Notes: generated by a model from the letters alone, not told the origin. Shown: positions 22,961 to 31,914, counted from the first letter of the stretch. The stretch: DNA of 32,075 nt from Vicinamibacterales bacterium (GCA_036012125.1 DASCOS010000026.1:1-32075); one strand, 5' to 3'. Numbers and translations: made by a program.

Positions 22961-24151
22961 ATGGTGAGGATTCTTTACGTATTTACGGGGGGGCGCCGAT
23001 CGCGGTTCCTGGCAGTACGGGCAGGAAACGAGGTGCCGGAGGAGTTTCTCTATGGGGCCACTTACCTCCAGTCCATAGGCTACGACGTTGATATTCTTGA
23101 ATTGTCGGATTTGTCTCCTGACAAGACTTTGCCAATTTATTCGGAGCTCACCAGGCGGAATACGGAACTCCAACAGGCAACTGGTTTTACTTCAACTAGC
23201 CATTTTTTTGTCGGAGCTCTGAATACACTCAACCAATACGATGTGATTGTTGCCGGTAGTGACTCGATTGCCTTCGGCCTCTCACACTTCATTGCTCAGG
23301 ACGCTATCCGTCCGAGAGTGTTCGGGGTCTTAAACGCCTTGTTGTTTACCCAAGCCATAATACGCAGCGAACCTCTGACTGCACGGGTTAAGGACATTTC
23401 AAGAGACCTCTACTACAGATTTATTTTTGGCCGGTATCGTAAACGACGACAACTTTATCGTCAGTTATTGGAAACAACTAGCGGGACGATATATGGCGAC
23501 CGATCGGGATATGAAATGGCACGACGAATGTTTCCTGAGTTCGACAAGAAGATACATCTGGTGGCTGCGTGCGTTGACACAGAGTTTTGGAGACCAAGTC
23601 TTACTGCGGCTCAGCGCGATACAGCCTCGGGAACCATTCTGTTTATGGGGAACGATCGCGGTCGTGATTTTGAATTGGTTCTACAGATTGCCAGACACCT
23701 TCCGCATTTTCGCTTTGTATTTGTAACGGATCGAATTCAACCGGAACAGGTTTCGGCAAACGTTACGCTCAAACAAGGAGATTGGAAAAGGAATCTGATT
23801 TCTGACGTTGAGATTCGGCAAATTGTGCAAGACAGCGCGATCGTGATTGTCCCGTTCAAACCTGGCGAAGTCCGTACTTTAACAACCGTCACGATGCAGG
23901 CGATGGCCTGCGGCAAGCCGGCCCTAGTGACAAAGACGTCTGCATTGTGGTGGCCCACATTCATCGATCGTCAGAATGTGTGGTTTGTTCATTCGGGGAA
24001 ACTCTCGGAGTGGTGTGAAAGTATTGAAAGGCTCATGCGAGATTCGGTCGTCCGACAACGAATTAGAATAAATGCGAGACGGCTGGTGGAAAGGCAGAAC
24101 AATTTGACGGTGTTGGGTAGTAAATTAGATGCGCTCATCCAACAACAGTAA
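22961..24151 (+). CDS. GT4-like glycosyltransferase with an altered donor motif
   Basis: A GT-B-fold protein of about 396 residues. The N-terminal domain starts RILYVFTGG and has EFLYGATYLQSIGYDVDIL. The C-terminal domain contains ILFMGNDRGRDFELVLQ and VIVPFKPGEVRTLTTVTMQAMACGKPALVT. The last segment is the GT4 donor-binding region, but the second Glu of the E-x7-E motif, normally in LEAMACG, is Gln (MQAMACG). TTG 22958, ATG 22961 and GTG 22964 are consecutive codons; ATG is chosen here. Sugar specificity is unknown. The Gln change may alter donor binding, or the enzyme may belong to a divergent GT4 branch in which it is normal. It is separated from the ColD-like gene by 95 bases. Confidence 0.8.
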   Translation: MVRILYVFTGGRRSRFLAVRAGNEVPEEFLYGATYLQSIGYDVDILELSDLSPDKTLPIYSELTRRNTELQQATGFTSTSHFFVGALNTLNQYDVIVAGSDSIAFGLSHFIAQDAIRPRVFGVLNALLFTQAIIRSEPLTARVKDISRDLYYRFIFGRYRKRRQLYRQLLETTSGTIYGDRSGYEMARRMFPEFDKKIHLVAACVDTEFWRPSLTAAQRDTASGTILFMGNDRGRDFELVLQIARHLPHFRFVFVTDRIQPEQVSANVTLKQGDWKRNLISDVEIRQIVQDSAIVIVPFKPGEVRTLTTVTMQAMACGKPALVTKTSALWWPTFIDRQNVWFVHSGKLSEWCESIERLMRDSVVRQRIRINARRLVERQNNLTVLGSKLDALIQQQ

Positions 24152-24335
24152 CCGCCTACCGTCAGAAACTGCCGATCTCATCTTCAACAACATCTTCCTG
24201 AATTAATCTCTACGGATCGAAGGCATGGAGTGTAATTGTGGGTCATCCCCGCCTCTCTGTAGGAGTCCATCTGAAGTGTTTGTTTCGATAAGTAATTGAT
24301 TAATTGAAAAGAAGAAGAAGAGGTCTCTGGTTTCG
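24152..24335. other. AT-rich intergenic region, no gene
   Basis: This 184-base gap separates two glycosyltransferase-like genes. It becomes AT-rich toward the right, with the near-tandem TAATTGATTAATTGA at 24293-24307 and a purine run GAAGAAGAAGAGG just after it that may serve as a distant ribosome-binding site. A promoter is plausible here, but I cannot place one. Confidence 0.3.
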
Positions 24336-25724
24336 GTGAAGGTTCTATTCGTCATTACGCGGCTTTCGGACTATCGACTCTTGGGCCCTGTGATCGATTG
24401 TGCACTCAGGTCGAAGTGGCAAGTTGAGTGCCTCCACGACTACAGTTTTCCAACGACCGGTATGAAGAAGTATCTGTTCCCAGCGATCGCCCAAGTGCCG
24501 AACTTCCAACACGGACAACCGAGTGTTCAAAGCTATCGCGGTTCGGCTGAACTGGTAGAGCGACTTAAACACGGTGACAGTGATGCTGTTGTGTCGATGG
24601 CACCGCTTCAAACAGATACAGCCGGTGCGGTTCCAAATAGATATCCTGTCTGGACATGCGTGCAGTCAGGTCTCGATACCTTGATGAACTCTTCGAATCG
24701 TTTAAAGGGATGTGACCTGCTGGCACTCTACACTCGCTGGTGGCTTGACTGGGCCGTGTCCCACTACGAAGCTACGGAGCGTGTAAGCGATGTGTCCGCA
24801 CTTCGAAGAAGCCTCGAATCCCGCAGTCGGTTTGTCGGAAGCCCAGAGCATGAAGCTGTGCGATTGGTGGATCGACAGGCCGTGAGGCGTCGATGGGGGA
24901 TTCCATCTGATCAGCCAGTTGTGGTTCTCTTACCCTTTCCGCAGGGTGTAGGAAGACGCACTTTCTGGCCCAAAAAAATATTTTCGGAGCCCAGCCGTGT
25001 ACGCCGCGTAGTCAATGCGATTACGCATGGCAAACTCAGCTATTTAGGAGCGGCGTGGTCCGATGTAAATGATGTTGATGTGGTAAGCGCAATCCGGAAC
25101 TTTTGTGATCGAAACGGCGCGTTTCTTCTCGTCAAATCTCGACAGAAAACGCCTACTCCGCCATATTTGCGTGCGGTTTCGGACAAATGTATCTACGACG
25201 AAAGTTTCTATCCACCCACAATTATTGAAGCCCTGAGCATCGCCAATCTTTGTATTAGCTATTACAGTCTGGGTGTTTTTGAGGCTGCTGCTCTCAGAGT
25301 TCCTCACTTCTGTATCGCTCACAGTGCCGAGGATTATCTTGGCGACGACGCTGGACATTTGGATTCGCTGCATCAGGGCGAGTTTTTCAACCGTCGGCCT
25401 GGGGGCGCCTTTCAATTTAGCGGAGTGTCAACCACTGCAAGTGCGGATGAAGCGGTCGCTTTGCTTCAGAGCCGCACCCTTGACGATTTTGGTGTCAAGG
25501 TCTCCTCCCAAGATGAGTATCTGAAGAAGTTTCTTGGTGAAGGAGATGGTCAAGCGGCCATGCGGGCGGTCGATGCGATTGAGAGCTTTGTACAGTCTAC
25601 TGATGTGAAGAAGAGAAGATCGGAATGGCTTCGCGAGCTGAAACAGACGACTGGTCACCCATCGGATATCGGCCGCATTATCGTTGATCCAGAAACGGCA
25701 AACCACGGGACTTTCGATAGTTAA
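24336..25724 (+). CDS. unrecognised GT-B-like protein, 462 residues
   Basis: I do not assign a family firmly. The start KVLFVITRLSDYRLLGPVI and the later block DESFYPPTIIEALSIANL, then ISYYSLGVFEAAALRVP (about 287-322), look like a GT-B fold. In such proteins the second Rossmann domain ends in a region resembling the CDP-glycerol glycerophosphotransferase and UDP-GlcNAc 2-epimerase/WaaA-type superfamilies. The middle holds VVVLLPFPQGVGRRTF (strand start of the C-terminal domain) and FLLVKSRQKTP. There is no signal peptide or membrane segment. The start is GTG. Because it sits among four glycosyltransferases in a row, a transferase for a polyol-phosphate or an unusual sugar is a reasonable guess. 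Confidence 0.55.
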   Translation: MKVLFVITRLSDYRLLGPVIDCALRSKWQVECLHDYSFPTTGMKKYLFPAIAQVPNFQHGQPSVQSYRGSAELVERLKHGDSDAVVSMAPLQTDTAGAVPNRYPVWTCVQSGLDTLMNSSNRLKGCDLLALYTRWWLDWAVSHYEATERVSDVSALRRSLESRSRFVGSPEHEAVRLVDRQAVRRRWGIPSDQPVVVLLPFPQGVGRRTFWPKKIFSEPSRVRRVVNAITHGKLSYLGAAWSDVNDVDVVSAIRNFCDRNGAFLLVKSRQKTPTPPYLRAVSDKCIYDESFYPPTIIEALSIANLCISYYSLGVFEAAALRVPHFCIAHSAEDYLGDDAGHLDSLHQGEFFNRRPGGAFQFSGVSTTASADEAVALLQSRTLDDFGVKVSSQDEYLKKFLGEGDGQAAMRAVDAIESFVQSTDVKKRRSEWLRELKQTTGHPSDIGRIIVDPETANHGTFDS

Positions 25725-25762
25725 CTGAACAGTTCTGCGAGTGGCCGAATCATCTACCTAGG

Positions 25763-26875
25763 ATGTCGAACACGTTTTTTCATGGGTTACGTCGTGGAGC
25801 ACTCCATGTTCGGGCTGCAGCGGCAAGCTTAGGGTTAGACGCGCAACCTGGGACGTTGTTCTTAGTAACGGGTGGTGGGGACTGGGTGGTCAAAGAAATT
25901 GCCTTGGGGCTTCAACCTTATTTGGCCAAGAGCTTTAATGAAGTTGCAGTAATCGGTCACGTCATGCAACGTCCGTATCTTAGCCGTGCCAACATCCACT
26001 GTTTATGTCGACCAGCATTTTTCAAGGGTGGGGGAATTCCTCCGGTTCATTCATCTAACCGTCTTGTCGTCACTTGGCAACATGGTAGCAAGCATGACCG
26101 CGAGCCTGAATTCGCGAGTGCGTGCCGACAGTTGGAACGGCACTGGCGAAAAGTCGAACGTTTTATCGTGCCGAACACCACAACACAAAAGCATGTGCTG
26201 GAATGCGGGGTTGACCCCCAGATCGTCCATGTCATTCCGAACGGTATCGACGTGCGCCTTTTCCGTCCAGTGGGCAGTCCCGAACAACGCAGAGCGGTTC
26301 GTGCCAGTTTGGCCATTCCCCCAGAGGCGTTTGTTGTGGGTTCTTTCCAACGGGACGAGGATGATGCTGGGCGCCCGAAGCTCATCAAGGGCCCTGACAT
26401 TCTTGCTGAGGCCTTAGCCATAGCGCATCAGAGGGCGCCGGTGCATGCGCTGCTGACCGGACCAAGGCGTCGATTCGTACGGAAAAGGTTAGAGGAACTA
26501 GGGGTGCCATACACCTACGCACCGCAGGAGTCTCTCGCCGAGCTAGCGCGCTTGTACCATGCTCTCGACACCTACTGTGTCAGCTCACGGCAGGAGGGCG
26601 GACCAGCGACGATACCGGAGAGTATGGTCTCGGGGGTACCGGTGGTTAGCACGCGCGTCGGATTAGCTAGTGACTTGATTGTACACGACAAGAATGGCTT
26701 AGTGGCGGACGTCGAAGATGCTGACGGATTAGCAAGGGCCCTTCTCCAGTTGTCGGAAGACCCAGCACTTAGAAAACGCCTCGCGGCTGAAGCGCTAGAA
26801 ACCGGACGCTCACTGGACTATTCAGTTATCGCGCGACGATACCGCGACGAGGTTTACAACCATGCCTTCGCTTAA
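25763..26875 (+). CDS. GT4-family glycosyltransferase
   Basis: A 370-residue GT-B enzyme. The N-terminal region carries LFLVTGGGDWVVKEIALGL (30-48), a glycine-rich acceptor loop. NGIDVRLFRP at about residues 159-168 is typical of the interdomain region. SSRQEGGPATIPESMVSGVPVV contains the E-x7-E pair Glu278 and Glu286, and STRVG follows as usual. The start is ATG after TAGG. Its intact motifs make it a retaining transferase acting in the cytoplasm. It is followed after 53 bases by another GT4 gene; the two probably add consecutive sugars (inference). Donor and acceptor are unknown. Confidence 0.92.
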   Translation: MSNTFFHGLRRGALHVRAAAASLGLDAQPGTLFLVTGGGDWVVKEIALGLQPYLAKSFNEVAVIGHVMQRPYLSRANIHCLCRPAFFKGGGIPPVHSSNRLVVTWQHGSKHDREPEFASACRQLERHWRKVERFIVPNTTTQKHVLECGVDPQIVHVIPNGIDVRLFRPVGSPEQRRAVRASLAIPPEAFVVGSFQRDEDDAGRPKLIKGPDILAEALAIAHQRAPVHALLTGPRRRFVRKRLEELGVPYTYAPQESLAELARLYHALDTYCVSSRQEGGPATIPESMVSGVPVVSTRVGLASDLIVHDKNGLVADVEDADGLARALLQLSEDPALRKRLAAEALETGRSLDYSVIARRYRDEVYNHAFA

Positions 26876-26928
26876 CTGTTACAACCATCTTCTCGTGGAT
26901 AACCCTTGCCTGGGGATCAAGGCATTCC

Positions 26929-28098
26929 GTGCTGCCGAGTAAAATGCGTTCATGTGAGCAAGGAGCGTCGACGACCACCCCATGGCCGAGGGATGTGTCG
27001 CGCCCAGTGAAGGTCGCTTTTCTACTTCAAGATTTTACGATGGGCGGCATTTCGCAATGGATATACACCGTCTGCCGAGAACTACACCGTTGTGACCCTG
27101 GAGCGTGGGACTTTCACTTTATTGCGACGCACGGCTGGGTGATCCAAGAACGGTTTCAGCAAATCGGGCGGGCGGTGTATTTGGGGAGGCCCAACAAGCG
27201 GCCGAACTGGTTTGTCTGGCGACGCGTTACCGCATATTTGCGGCGCCTTGCACCTGACATCGTACAGTTCAGTAATTTGGAGGTCTACCTGGACATCTGC
27301 CGCCGTGTGAAACCGCCGGTTGTGATTGACCGCAAAGCCGGGCTGCGTACGTTGGATCGCTATGACTTGCGGGGGGTCGATGCTGTAATCTCTCAGAACC
27401 AGCAGGTGTTCGATGCAATTGAAGGGGAAGCGCCGAAAACATTTCTTGCCTATCACGGCGTTGATATAGAGGAGTTGAATGCTGTCATTCCCAACCGGCT
27501 AGGGTTTGGGCCTGAGGCATTTATCGTGGGGCAGGTATCGCGCCTCGGAGAAGGACAGAACCACGAACTACTAGTTGATGCCGTCATCACTCTCCGCCGT
27601 CGCCATCCTCAGGTCAAGCTAGTGTTGGTTGGGGGTACGACTCCCCAGGCCGGTAGTGTTGACCGATTACCCATCCTGAGAAACTACGCTAGTCCTTTAA
27701 GTGATGACGCAGTCATTCTGGGTCCGGTGGACGAGCCATATCCATATATCGCAGGTTTTAATGTTGCTACCTGTACCTCGACGCGAGGATTTACCGAGGG
27801 TGCACCCCGTAAGCTCATTGAGCCAATGGCTATGGGAATTCCTTGTGTAACGACGGACAGTGGTGCGACTAGTGAAGTCGTCGAGAACGGCGTAAACGGC
27901 TTCGTGGTACCTGATGGTGATCTAGACGGCTTGGTTCGGCGTTTAGAACAGTTGATTGCCGACGCACCGTTGCATCAGACCTTCGCTACTTCTGCACGTG
28001 AAACGGTATCTCGCAAGTTCAACATTGTGAACCAGAGCAAGAAGGTTCGATCCATCTACCTAATGCTACTTGCCGAGTCGTCTCGAAGACTAGCCTGA
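26929..28098 (+). CDS. GT4-family glycosyltransferase
   Basis: A 389-residue GT-B enzyme. VKVAFLLQDFTMGGISQWIY (27-46) gives the N-terminal glycine loop, VGQVSRLGEGQNHELLVDA the start of the donor domain, and FTEGAPRKLIEPMAMGIP the E-x7-E motif with Glu290 and Glu298. TTDSGATSEVV completes the nucleotide-binding region. The start called is GTG 26929; ATG 26944 also fits, and the first 26 residues look like a non-conserved leader. It is the last of the glycosyltransferase block before the sequence switches to a NeuB-like synthase after a 141-base gap. Its role is probably one sugar addition to the lipid-linked chain. Confidence 0.92.
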   Translation: MLPSKMRSCEQGASTTTPWPRDVSRPVKVAFLLQDFTMGGISQWIYTVCRELHRCDPGAWDFHFIATHGWVIQERFQQIGRAVYLGRPNKRPNWFVWRRVTAYLRRLAPDIVQFSNLEVYLDICRRVKPPVVIDRKAGLRTLDRYDLRGVDAVISQNQQVFDAIEGEAPKTFLAYHGVDIEELNAVIPNRLGFGPEAFIVGQVSRLGEGQNHELLVDAVITLRRRHPQVKLVLVGGTTPQAGSVDRLPILRNYASPLSDDAVILGPVDEPYPYIAGFNVATCTSTRGFTEGAPRKLIEPMAMGIPCVTTDSGATSEVVENGVNGFVVPDGDLDGLVRRLEQLIADAPLHQTFATSARETVSRKFNIVNQSKKVRSIYLMLLAESSRRLA

Positions 28099-28239
28099 TG
28101 CAGGAAGTCGGGAAGTAGCAATTGGTTTCAATAGGCTGCGCCTAGCCATGCATCTCAAAGCCTCGGTCATGCTAACGCCATTTCCGAAAAGTTCCGGACC
28201 CTATTTATTACCAACTGCAACTGCGCGTGAGGAGTTGAC

Positions 28240-29286
28240 ATGAGTTCAGCTTTAACTTGTGAGATAGCTCCTGGGCGGAAAATTGGTGATGGTCGACCTT
28301 GCTTCGTAATTGCTGAGATTGGTTCGAATCATAATCAAGATTTTGATTTGGCGAAAAAAACAATTGATGCGGCAGCTGAAGCAGGGGTTGATGCTGTCAA
28401 GTTCCAGACCTTTCGTGCCGAGACCCATTACTCGATACACGCCCCGAGTGTTTCCTCTTCTGGAAGCCTTAGCACCTTTGAGCTGGTCAAGAGTCTTGAA
28501 TTGGATCGATCCTGGCACGCACCACTCAAAAAATACTGCGAAAGCCTCAATCTGATTTTTCTTTCGTCTGCTTGCGACATCGAAGCGATTGATGAGCTTG
28601 ACGAGCTAGAAATTGCTGCGTTGAAGGTGCCGTCCTGTGAACTCTCTGACTTGGGACTGATCCGGCATATGGCACAAACCGGTCGACCGCTCATTCTCTC
28701 GACCGGCCTGGCCGATTGGATGGATATTCAGCGTGCCGTTGATACATGTCGAGACGTCGGAAACAGAAACCTAGTTCTCCTTCAATGCACGTCCCTCTAT
28801 CCGGCACCGCCACACCTAAGTAATCTAGAGGCGATAAAGGTGATGCGAGATGCGTTCGGAGTACTTACCGGATATTCTGACCACACGGCAGGCGACCACG
28901 TTTGCCTAGCTTCGGTGGCATTGGGTGCTTGCGTGGTTGAAAAGCATCTTACCCTAGATAGAAAATTGGTTGGTCCGGACCATCCATTTTCCATGGAACC
29001 CACGCAGTTTAAAGAGATGATGCAACGCTTGAGAGATGTCGAGGCTGCTTTGGGGGATGGCACTAAAACCGGTCCGCGTTCCGAAGAACGCGAGGTATTT
29101 GAGCAAGGTAGGCGTAGTCTTCATGCGAAGATCCGTATCCCCAAGGGGGCTGTCATCAAACGTGAGATGATCACAGCCAAACGTCCAGGGCTTGGAATTC
29201 CCCCCTACCTGATGGATTTGATCATCGGGCGGGTCGCGCGTTCTGATATTGAAGCCGACCAGTGGATTACGTGGACAATGATTTAG
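28240..29286 (+). CDS. full-length NeuB-like nonulosonic acid synthase
   Basis: A 348-residue protein with both family domains. The barrel has FVIAEIGSNHNQDF (22-35), AVKFQTF (52-58), KVPSCELSD (129-137), LILSTGLA (151-158), GYSDHTAGD (211-219), VVEKHLTLDR (232-241) and GPDH (245-248). The SAF domain at about 290-348 has RRSLHAKIRIPKGA and RPGLGIPP. Sialic, pseudaminic and legionaminic acid synthases condense phosphoenolpyruvate with a C6 sugar to give a nine-carbon ketose acid. With a pseG-like gene downstream and pseB/pseC upstream, a PseI role is likely, but NeuB-family substrates are hard to tell apart. ATG follows a strong GAGGAG five bases upstream. Confidence 0.92.
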   Translation: MSSALTCEIAPGRKIGDGRPCFVIAEIGSNHNQDFDLAKKTIDAAAEAGVDAVKFQTFRAETHYSIHAPSVSSSGSLSTFELVKSLELDRSWHAPLKKYCESLNLIFLSSACDIEAIDELDELEIAALKVPSCELSDLGLIRHMAQTGRPLILSTGLADWMDIQRAVDTCRDVGNRNLVLLQCTSLYPAPPHLSNLEAIKVMRDAFGVLTGYSDHTAGDHVCLASVALGACVVEKHLTLDRKLVGPDHPFSMEPTQFKEMMQRLRDVEAALGDGTKTGPRSEEREVFEQGRRSLHAKIRIPKGAVIKREMITAKRPGLGIPPYLMDLIIGRVARSDIEADQWITWTMI

Positions 29287-29326
29287 CATTAAATCTCGTG
29301 ATTGGTGCCATGGATTACTAGGCCCT

Positions 29327-29339
29327 CCATTGCCAATGG
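29327..29339. promoter_or_regulatory. 13-base palindrome in the gap before radical SAM protein 3
   Basis: CCATTGCCAATGG is a perfect dyad (6-base arms around a central C) in the 150-base gap between the NeuB-like synthase and the radical SAM gene. It could be an operator half-site pair. No T-run follows, so it is not a Rho-independent terminator. Its role is unproven. Confidence 0.25.
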
Positions 29340-29436
29340 TTGGGGGTGCCTATGAGGTGAACAAACAGTTTGGTGCTGGTCGATGCATCACTTTAGTCTT
29401 GCTGTTGATTAGATGGTTATCCAAGAGGGATAGAAG

Positions 29437-30957
29437 GTGAAAAAGCGTAGGGGATTAGATCTTGTACTGGTCCATCCTGGGAACCGGACAAGGATTTATC
29501 AGTCATTGGGCCGAGATCTGTCAGCTATTGAGCCACCGTTATGGGCCGGGATGATGGCTACGTTCGTCCGCCGTCACGATTTTTCAGTAGCTATACTCGA
29601 CGCGGAGGCGGAGGACTTGAGTCCGGAGCAAACTGCCGAACGGATCTCAGAGATGAATCCTGAACTCATCGTTGTGGTCGTGTATGGGCACCAGCCTTCG
29701 GCATCCACGCAAAACATGGCTGTCGCTGAGGAGATCTGTACTGCAGTCAAACAGTTGATGCCTGAACATAAGACATTGATGGTGGGTGGTCACGTAGCTG
29801 CCTTGCCCGAACGAAGTCTCAGGGAGACGGATGCTACCTTTGTTGCTGGAGGAGAGGGGCCCTACACGATACTGGACCTCCTTGAAGCACTAAAAGCGAC
29901 TTACCCAGATTACTCAAAGGTTCGGGGTTTGTGGTATCGGGATGGCCAGACAGTGAGGTCGACCCCGCCACCCCCGTTAGTCCAGGATCTGGCACGGGAG
30001 ATCCCGGTTCCGGCTTGGGACCTCTTAGACATGGTCCAGTACAGGGCTCACAATTGGCATTGTTTTGGAGATCTCCAACGACAACCTTATGCCTCCATCT
30101 ACACGACTTTGGGATGTCCTTATCATTGCACCTTCTGCTGCATACAATCACCTTTCAAGGCTGGAGAGGGAGTGTTGGGAGTGAAGGAAGACGTCAACAC
30201 CTATCGCTTTTGGAGTCCCGACTCAGTTCTCGATCAGATCGACCTTCTGGTCAAAAAGTACGGGGTTCGAAATCTACGAATATCCGACGAGATGTTTGTG
30301 CTCAATAACAAGCACGTTCACGGAATTTGTGACCGCATCATCGAACGAGATTATGACCTCAACATTTGGGCCTATGCGAGAGTAGATACGATTCGGGGCG
30401 ACGACACGGTGGAAAAACTAAAGCAGGCCGGAGTTAACTGGCTTGCTCTTGGCATTGAATCGGCAAGTGAGCTGGTTCGCGACGATGTGGACAAGAGTTA
30501 CAACCAAGACGAGATCTTTAAGAGCGTGGAAAAGGTCCAAGCAGCGGGTATCAACGTATCTGGTAATTATATATTTGGTCTACCCGAAGACGATTTGGAA
30601 GCCATGCAAGCCACCCTAGATCTTGCTATGGAATTAAATTGTGATTACGCGAACTTCTATTCTGCGATGGCTTATCCTGGCTCAAGATTGTATGATTTGG
30701 CTCTTAAGAACAGTTGGCCACTGCCAGCAAAATGGACTGGATATTCACAGCATGCTGTTGACAGCCTGCCCGCGCCAACCGAACACCTATCTGGACCGGA
30801 AGTTCTTAGATTTCGCGACCATGCCTGGCAGGTTTACTTCACTAACCCCAAATATCTAGACATGGTCGGCAGAAAATTTGGCTCGGGGACCGTTCAGCAT
30901 ATTCAAGAGATGGCGACTCACACGTTGGAGAGAAAGCACATTCCTTCAGTAATCTGA
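29437..30957 (+). CDS. B12-binding-domain radical SAM protein 3
   Basis: A 506-residue protein. The N-terminal B12-binding-type domain includes SAIEPPLWAGMMATFV, LMVGGHVAALPERSL (near residues 115-130) and FVAGGEGPYT. The radical SAM motif TTLGCPYHCTFCC gives Cys227, Cys231 and Cys234, with an extra adjacent Cys235. Later, LALGIESASE, YIFGLPEDD and SAMAYPGSRLYDL follow the family pattern. It is only distantly similar to the two copies near the left end. The start is GTG after AGAGGGA. It sits between the NeuB-like synthase and a probable 2-oxoglutarate oxygenase, so the three may tailor the same sugar (inference). The reaction is unknown; methylation, deoxygenation and epimerisation are all seen in the superfamily. 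Confidence 0.9.
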   Translation: MKKRRGLDLVLVHPGNRTRIYQSLGRDLSAIEPPLWAGMMATFVRRHDFSVAILDAEAEDLSPEQTAERISEMNPELIVVVVYGHQPSASTQNMAVAEEICTAVKQLMPEHKTLMVGGHVAALPERSLRETDATFVAGGEGPYTILDLLEALKATYPDYSKVRGLWYRDGQTVRSTPPPPLVQDLAREIPVPAWDLLDMVQYRAHNWHCFGDLQRQPYASIYTTLGCPYHCTFCCIQSPFKAGEGVLGVKEDVNTYRFWSPDSVLDQIDLLVKKYGVRNLRISDEMFVLNNKHVHGICDRIIERDYDLNIWAYARVDTIRGDDTVEKLKQAGVNWLALGIESASELVRDDVDKSYNQDEIFKSVEKVQAAGINVSGNYIFGLPEDDLEAMQATLDLAMELNCDYANFYSAMAYPGSRLYDLALKNSWPLPAKWTGYSQHAVDSLPAPTEHLSGPEVLRFRDHAWQVYFTNPKYLDMVGRKFGSGTVQHIQEMATHTLERKHIPSVI

Positions 30958-31008
30958 AAGCCCATCTACGGATTAGTAACACTAGACAATTCTGAATAGG
31001 AGACAGCC

Positions 31009-31914
31009 ATGTTGACATTGGAACGCCGTATTAAATTCTTCAATGTTTTGTGTGCGCGTTTTCCTGGTGTTCGTCTCGATAAGTTGCTGATTTCTTACAA
31101 GATACCCGAAGTCCAATTTGAAGAATATAGATTTGCAACGCTTCAGTACATGTCGGCAATGCTTTCGAACCCGGTTCCCATTAGCGATGAAGCTAAATTT
31201 CTTCAAACCTTTGAAGGGGAAACCGTTGCGAACATGACTCCTAACGGAAAACTCATGCCAAAGTCTCACTTGGTGCCTGGTTTTAACCGTTGGGTTCAAA
31301 CAGCGGCAGATATGCTTAAGACACTCAATATTGAAGATTTAATTTCTTCGATACGGATGCCGGTGTTGAGATTTAAGGCTGGAGGCGAAGTATCCGAGGA
31401 GCTGATTCAGCGCCCCTTTTCGACCTATAAACGGCATACAGAATCTATGTTTGGTCATCCTAGGAACACACTCTGTTTTCATGCCCCCATCCTGGGAGAC
31501 GTTGAAGGCAATCACCTCGACTTCTTTTCCTACCCAGAAGATTATAAAGAAGATTCATTTGACCCCGTTGTGAAGGGTTACGACGATTGTAAGGAGCTTA
31601 CAATAGGATGTTCTAGATCGCCCGTGAAGCCGTTAAGTGGATATCTGTATCTCTTTGATTCAACAAGTGTGCACGCCTCACGAAGGACGAGTTCTGGCGT
31701 TGGTTCAAGAGTTTCAATGGAGCTATTTTGTTTATGCAAGACGGTTAATGGGGAATATCGTGAATCTCAACATGAATTAGAAGCAAGACGGTTAATGGGG
31801 AAGGATGTGACGCTAACACCGAATGTTTTCTTTGAATTAGGAAGAACCAAAATGTTTATTCCCAAGGATACAATGTCGGGAATGACGGAGCTTGGCTCCC
31901 TCGTTGACAAATAA
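31009..31914 (+). CDS. probable 2-oxoglutarate/Fe(II)-dependent oxygenase of a carbohydrate cluster
   Basis: A 301-residue soluble protein that looks like a double-stranded beta-helix dioxygenase. In my preferred alignment the first metal ligands are His143 and Glu145 in YKRHTESMFGHP, followed by LCFHAPILGD as the next strand. The distal ligand is His222 in STSVHASRR, and Arg234 in GSRVSMELF would bind 2-oxoglutarate. An alternative first pair is His169/Asp171 (HLD). It recalls a family that I remember being described as a 'sporadic carbohydrate cluster' oxygenase, which a profile search could confirm. The gene is AT-richer than the glycosyltransferase block. ATG follows AGGAGA six bases upstream. 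It could hydroxylate or otherwise oxidise a nonulosonic acid or its precursor (inference). Confidence 0.62.
   Translation: MLTLERRIKFFNVLCARFPGVRLDKLLISYKIPEVQFEEYRFATLQYMSAMLSNPVPISDEAKFLQTFEGETVANMTPNGKLMPKSHLVPGFNRWVQTAADMLKTLNIEDLISSIRMPVLRFKAGGEVSEELIQRPFSTYKRHTESMFGHPRNTLCFHAPILGDVEGNHLDFFSYPEDYKEDSFDPVVKGYDDCKELTIGCSRSPVKPLSGYLYLFDSTSVHASRRTSSGVGSRVSMELFCLCKTVNGEYRESQHELEARRLMGKDVTLTPNVFFELGRTKMFIPKDTMSGMTELGSLVDK

Noticed and set aside
31009-31914. His169/Asp171 (HLD) taken as the main metal pair of the oxygenase
   Set aside because: The HTESMFGHP segment at 143-151, followed by a beta-strand, fits the usual HxD/E...G.P pattern better. The HLD pair is kept only as an alternative.
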